Source: an uncultured Eubacteriales bacterium (lineage in GTDB: Bacteria; Bacillota; Clostridia; Oscillospirales; Acutalibacteraceae). From it: 9,025 nucleotides of DNA. The notes below the pieces were generated by a model that had not been told where the DNA came from, ran no database searches, and worked only from the letters and a program-made list of their open reading frames with translations. Position 1 is the first letter of the stretch; each line of letters begins with the position of its first letter. The stretch is taken from positions 1 through 9,025 of the forward strand of contig ONVG01000118.1 in NCBI GenBank assembly GCA_900321195.1, in the 5' to 3' direction. The translations under genes were made by a program, and so were the position numbers. Positions 6,070 through 9,025 of the stretch are shown here, in pieces.

Positions 6070-7233
6070 TTATTTCCTTGTTTTTTTATTGAAGCCGTTC
6101 TTTTTATTTTTTTTGGAATGCTTTGCCGCAAAGCTTGCCGCTATAAGCACGACGCACAGAACAGCCGCACAGAAAAGTATTACTGTAAAAGCAGGATGCA
6201 GATACATGCGCTGCCCCTGACTGATATCGGACTGCAAGCTTTCGTCAGATGCTTTTTCGGGAGAGTTTTTTTGCTCGCTTACGCTTGCGGCAGTTCCAGA
6301 TACGCTTGTTTTTTCCTCTTTGGAAACGTCTGTTTCGCGGGAAAGCGATCTTTCTATAAGTCCGAGGATATATTTGTGTCCTTCGGCTGACGGATGTATG
6401 TCCATTTTCAATACATTTGCAAGCTGTAAATATTTTCCTTCAAATTCCGAAAGAAGGCTTATGCAGTGCAGCTTGCCGTCAAAGCTTTTATCCTTTTCCA
6501 TCTCTTTTCCGAGCCTGTTTATTTCCGAGATAGTATTGTCAACAGAGTTGATTAGCTTGTTTTCAACAGTCAGGGTTTTAAGAGGGTCATAGGGCATGAG
6601 CAGTATTATTTCCGCATCGGGACTGATATCATGTATATAGCCCACAGATTCCCTTATATTTTTTTCAAATTCCTTCGGGATATTATCGTATATTGAAATA
6701 TATTTTTCATCCGTGCATTTTTCTGCCATTCTTTCAAGGACCTTATATTTAAGAGGATTCATAACGGTAGAAAGTATTTCTTTTTGTATCGAGTCGAGGT
6801 CTGACATATCCGGTCTGATATCATACTTTTCAAGAAGCTCCTGCTCGTCCTTCATCACATCGAACATAACTTCTCCGTATGTATCGATAACATCGTTTCC
6901 GCCTGCCGAGATGATTACGACCTTTGCATTTTTAAGAAAGCTTTTATCGGCAGATTTTATAACATTGTTTATTTTTCGGCTTGGAAGTCCCATTTTTGAA
7001 AAGTTCTGAAAGCTTTTTCCGTATTCAAGCCCGTTTTGCTTTGCCCATAGATTTGCAAAGCAGTCAGCGGCGGCGGACGTATCGGAAGGGTCATAGCCGT
7101 CAAGTCCGTATCCGGCAGGTATCGAGTCGCCGAAAACAGCGGTTGTCATTTTTTCGTCAGCCGATACGGTGACAGTCATTAAGCACGACATCATAATAAA
7201 AACCGCAAGAAAACCGAATATTTTTTTAAACAT
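6070..7233 (-). CDS. Secreted, membrane-anchored SGNH/GDSL-family hydrolase
   Basis: The 387-residue protein starts with a signal peptide (basic MFKKIFG, hydrophobic core, likely cleavage after VSA at 25). An SGNH esterase/lipase-type fold follows: block I GDS with nucleophile S37, block II Gly near 82 (FSKMGLPS), block III GGND (N113) and block V DIHPSAEGH (D278, H280). All four catalytic blocks are present, so it should hydrolyse ester-type bonds outside the membrane; the substrate (lipid, acetylated wall polymer or glycan) cannot be read from sequence. A Ser/Glu/Lys-rich spacer (about 298-342) leads to one transmembrane helix (347-369) and a Lys-rich cytoplasmic end, making it a C-terminally anchored enzyme. 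The ATG at 7233 has GGGGG six bases upstream. It begins only 21 bases after sufB and is probably read from the same transcript. Confidence 0.88.
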   Translation of the reverse strand: MFKKIFGFLAVFIMMSCLMTVTVSADEKMTTAVFGDSIPAGYGLDGYDPSDTSAAADCFANLWAKQNGLEYGKSFQNFSKMGLPSRKINNVIKSADKSFLKNAKVVIISAGGNDVIDTYGEVMFDVMKDEQELLEKYDIRPDMSDLDSIQKEILSTVMNPLKYKVLERMAEKCTDEKYISIYDNIPKEFEKNIRESVGYIHDISPDAEIILLMPYDPLKTLTVENKLINSVDNTISEINRLGKEMEKDKSFDGKLHCISLLSEFEGKYLQLANVLKMDIHPSAEGHKYILGLIERSLSRETDVSKEEKTSVSGTAASVSEQKNSPEKASDESLQSDISQGQRMYLHPAFTVILFCAAVLCVVLIAASFAAKHSKKNKKNGFNKKTRK

Positions 7234-7254
7234 AAATATCCCCCGAAATCATTG

Positions 7255-8172
7255 TCAGCTAAGAAAGCCGTCTATTATGGTAGCCTCAGCCTCTTCCTCA
7301 GTCATGCCGAGAGTGCGGAGCTTCAATATCTGTTCACCGGCTATTTTTCCTATAGCAGCCTCGTGTATGAGCGCAGCGTCATTATCTCTTGCGTGAAGCT
7401 CAGGCGCAGCATCTACCTTTCCGTTTTCGGATATTATAGCGTCACATTCGGAATGTCCCGTGCAGGGCGCATTTCCTACGATAACGGAATGATATTCCTG
7501 ATGCGAATTATCTCTTGCAACGGAGCGTGATATGAGGTCAACGCCTGAATTTTTGCCGTTCATCTCAACTCTGAAATCCGTTTTTGCTGTCTGCTCCTTT
7601 TCGGTGAGTATCCTTTCTCTTATGAGAAGCTTTGCGCCCTCTCCGAGAACTGCTTTTGTGATTCTTGTTGTACGGTCAACACCGCCTATCTGTGCGGTAT
7701 CCATTTCAAGTACGGAATTTTCTTCAAGCTCCGCCTCGGTTACAGGATCGATATATCTCAGACCTGTGCCGTGACCTTTTCCGATATGCTTTTCAAGATA
7801 TTTTACCTTAGAGCTTTTTTTAAGGAAAAATCTGTGTATGCCGTTGTGACGTGCAGGCTCTCCTGTTTCCGTGTGAATCCCGCAGCCTGCAACGATAGTA
7901 ACATCCGCGCCCTCACCGATAAAGAAATCATTGTAAACAAGGTCGTCAACATTTCCGTGTGTTACACACGCAGGTATGGAAACGGTTTCGCCTATAGTAC
8001 CCGGAGCAACGAATATTTCAAGTCCCGGTTCATCCTTTTTGCTTTCTATCCTGATATTTTTGCTTGATACTCTGCCGGCGCACTGACCGTCCTCACGGAT
8101 ATTGTAAGCTCCCTTGAATTCGCCGTTCCACTCGGATATCTCACGCAGCAGATCCTTAGTTATCTCTTTCAT
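7255..8172 (-). CDS. sufB: SufB/SufD-family scaffold of a minimal SUF system (SmsB-like)
   Basis: This is the scaffold subunit that, with the SufC ATPase, assembles iron-sulfur clusters in the cytosol. At 305 residues it is shorter than E. coli SufB (about 495), as for the SmsB proteins of two-gene SmsCB systems in anaerobic bacteria and archaea. The beta-helix core is Gly/Asp/Val-rich. The C-terminal signature ALIHEAAIGKI (H270-E271) followed by LRTLGMTEEEAEATIIDGF aligns by eye with E. coli SufB LEHEATTSRI and its following helices. The position I align with E. coli C405 is Val, while a Cys lies nearby at 243 (HSECD). The start at 8172 is chosen because its ATG overlaps the sufC stop by one base and has GGAGG ten bases upstream; an in-frame ATG at 8199 lies inside sufC. 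The products are probably translationally coupled. Confidence 0.9.
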   Translation of the reverse strand: MKEITKDLLREISEWNGEFKGAYNIREDGQCAGRVSSKNIRIESKKDEPGLEIFVAPGTIGETVSIPACVTHGNVDDLVYNDFFIGEGADVTIVAGCGIHTETGEPARHNGIHRFFLKKSSKVKYLEKHIGKGHGTGLRYIDPVTEAELEENSVLEMDTAQIGGVDRTTRITKAVLGEGAKLLIRERILTEKEQTAKTDFRVEMNGKNSGVDLISRSVARDNSHQEYHSVIVGNAPCTGHSECDAIISENGKVDAAPELHARDNDAALIHEAAIGKIAGEQILKLRTLGMTEEEAEATIIDGFLS

Positions 8173-8906
8173 CAGAACAATGCCTCCTGTTTTGAACATC
8201 TGCCGAATACGCTTCTGTCGCCCGACAGCGCCTTCATCATTTCTTCGGGCTTGCCGGAATCCTTTATTCTGCCGTTTGCGACAACGACTATTTCATCGGC
8301 TATATTAAGTATTCTCTCCTGATGAGAGATGATTATTATTGAGCCGTTGAGGTCATGTCTTATGCTCTCAAAGGTTTTGATAAGGCTGGTAAAGCTCCAG
8401 AGGTCTATTCCTGCTTCCGGCTCGTCAAAAACCGTGAGTACCGAATGACGCGCAAGCACTGTAGCTATTTCTATTCTTTTTATCTCGCCGCCGGAAAGAG
8501 TTGTATTTACCTCACGGTCAATATATTCCTCGGCGCAAAGTCCCACCTTGCTCATTATGTCGCAAAGCTCGTTTTTATCAAGCTTTCTGCCTGATGCAAG
8601 CTCTATGAGCTTTTTGACGGTTATTCCTTTAAAGCGTACAGGCTGCTGAAAAGCGAAGCTTATTCCCATTTTTGCTCTTTCGGTTATATCCGCATCGGTG
8701 ATATCCTTGTCATTAAGGAATATCTTTCCGTTGTCCTGCTTATAGATACCTGCGATAATTTTTGCAAGAGTAGTTTTTCCGCCGCCGTTCGGACCCGTTA
8801 TGACTATAAGCTTTCCGTCAGGCACATTAAGGTCAAGATCTTTGAGTACCTGAGTACCGTCAGGCGTACTCCACGAAATATTTTCGAGCCTTAGCAATTC
8901 TATCAT
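8172..8906 (-). CDS. sufC: SUF system ATPase SufC (SmsC-like)
   Basis: This soluble ABC-type ATPase powers iron-sulfur cluster assembly on the SufB partner. Over its 244 residues (numbered from the ATG at 8906) the motifs are Walker A GPNGGGKTT (38-46), Q-loop FAFQQPVRFKGI (85-96), signature LSGGEIKR (137-144), Walker B VLTVFDEPEAGID (156-168; E162 catalytic) and H-loop IIISHQERIL (191-200, H195). FDEPEAGIDLWS in place of the transporter-type LDEPTSGLD, together with ISHQERI, marks SufC rather than a transport ATPase. The start is uncertain: AGGG abuts the ATG with no spacing but lies nine bases from an in-frame TTG at 8897, which would give a protein three residues shorter beginning LRLENI. 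It overlaps sufB by one base and is the first gene behind the promoter at 8972-9001. No sufS, sufU or regulator gene is seen in the window. Confidence 0.95.
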   Translation of the reverse strand: MIELLRLENISWSTPDGTQVLKDLDLNVPDGKLIVITGPNGGGKTTLAKIIAGIYKQDNGKIFLNDKDITDADITERAKMGISFAFQQPVRFKGITVKKLIELASGRKLDKNELCDIMSKVGLCAEEYIDREVNTTLSGGEIKRIEIATVLARHSVLTVFDEPEAGIDLWSFTSLIKTFESIRHDLNGSIIIISHQERILNIADEIVVVANGRIKDSGKPEEMMKALSGDRSVFGRCSKQEALF

Positions 8907-8946
8907 CCCTTCAATACAATAAAAAATTAATATTAATAATTATTAT

Positions 8947-8962
8947 AATGCGTCAGCGCATT
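8947..8962 (-). promoter_or_regulatory. Dyad / small hairpin in the suf leader
   Basis: AATGCG (8947-8952) and CGCATT (8957-8962) are perfect inverted arms around TCAG, placed just after the expected transcription start. It is followed on the minus strand by about 40 bases that are almost purely A and T, including the palindromes AATAATTATT and TTAATATTAA and a run of six T. It could be an operator for an Rrf2/IscR-like regulator, or a leader hairpin. Confidence 0.4.
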
Positions 8963-8971
8963 CATTCATCT

Positions 8972-9001
8972 ATTATAACACATACATACAGCATTTTACA
9001 A
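8972..9001 (-). promoter_or_regulatory. Sigma-A promoter of the suf transcript
   Basis: TTGTAA (9001-8996) and consensus TATAAT (8977-8972) lie 18 bases apart on the minus strand. Transcription would start near 8965, giving a leader of about 60 bases before sufC. A second TATAAT at 8947-8942 has no acceptable -35 partner. Confidence 0.8.
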
Positions 9002-9025
9002 TTACTTTTTGTCGTTTATTTAAAA

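Noticed and set aside
1..9025. CRISPR array, insertion sequence, tRNA or rRNA genes, toxin-antitoxin or defence system
   Set aside because: I found no regularly spaced repeats, transposase motifs, structural RNA cores or defence domains; the genes are housekeeping or envelope functions.

Overview
From about position 345 to the end, the window looks like one stretch of a low-to-moderate GC Firmicute chromosome, most likely a gut Clostridia of the Ruminococcus/Oscillospiraceae type. The signs are strong GGAGG ribosome binding sites, TTG starts, textbook sigma-A promoters, a tepA-(uppP)-ftsK/spoIIIE neighbourhood and a minimal SufC-SufB pair. The species is an inference. Every gene in this part lies on the minus strand, so transcription runs from high to low coordinates.

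The first ~345 bases are different. They are visibly richer in G+C and carry, on the plus strand, part of a Bacteroidales-type acyltransferase (Acetyltransf_5/hemolysin-like GNAT domain). This fragment runs straight into the middle of htpG at about 338-352, truncating both genes. The simplest reading is a chimeric assembly join; a real rearrangement is less likely.

Minus-strand layout, in order of transcription: (a) a promoter and leader hairpin at 8947-9001, then sufC, sufB (1-base overlap) and a membrane-anchored SGNH/GDSL hydrolase, probably one transcript. (b) A small CmpB-type membrane protein whose start codon and ribosome binding site sit in a 12-bp inverted repeat. (c) A strong promoter (5573-5601), then tepA (ClpP-like), uppP (undecaprenyl-diphosphate phosphatase) and ftsK/spoIIIE (DNA translocase), with a hairpin between uppP and ftsK. 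(d) htpG (Hsp90), cut after about 150 codons by the junction.

Functionally the window covers iron-sulfur cluster assembly, envelope and lipid-carrier recycling, chromosome translocation and protein folding: mostly housekeeping. I found no CRISPR array, insertion sequence, tRNA or rRNA, and no convincing new system. The points worth checking are the chimeric junction, a tepA that appears to have lost its C-terminal catalytic part by an out-of-frame internal deletion, the start-codon hairpin of the CmpB-like gene, an acidic insertion inside the FtsK motor, and the dyad in the suf leader. No gene-free stretch exceeds 300 bases.
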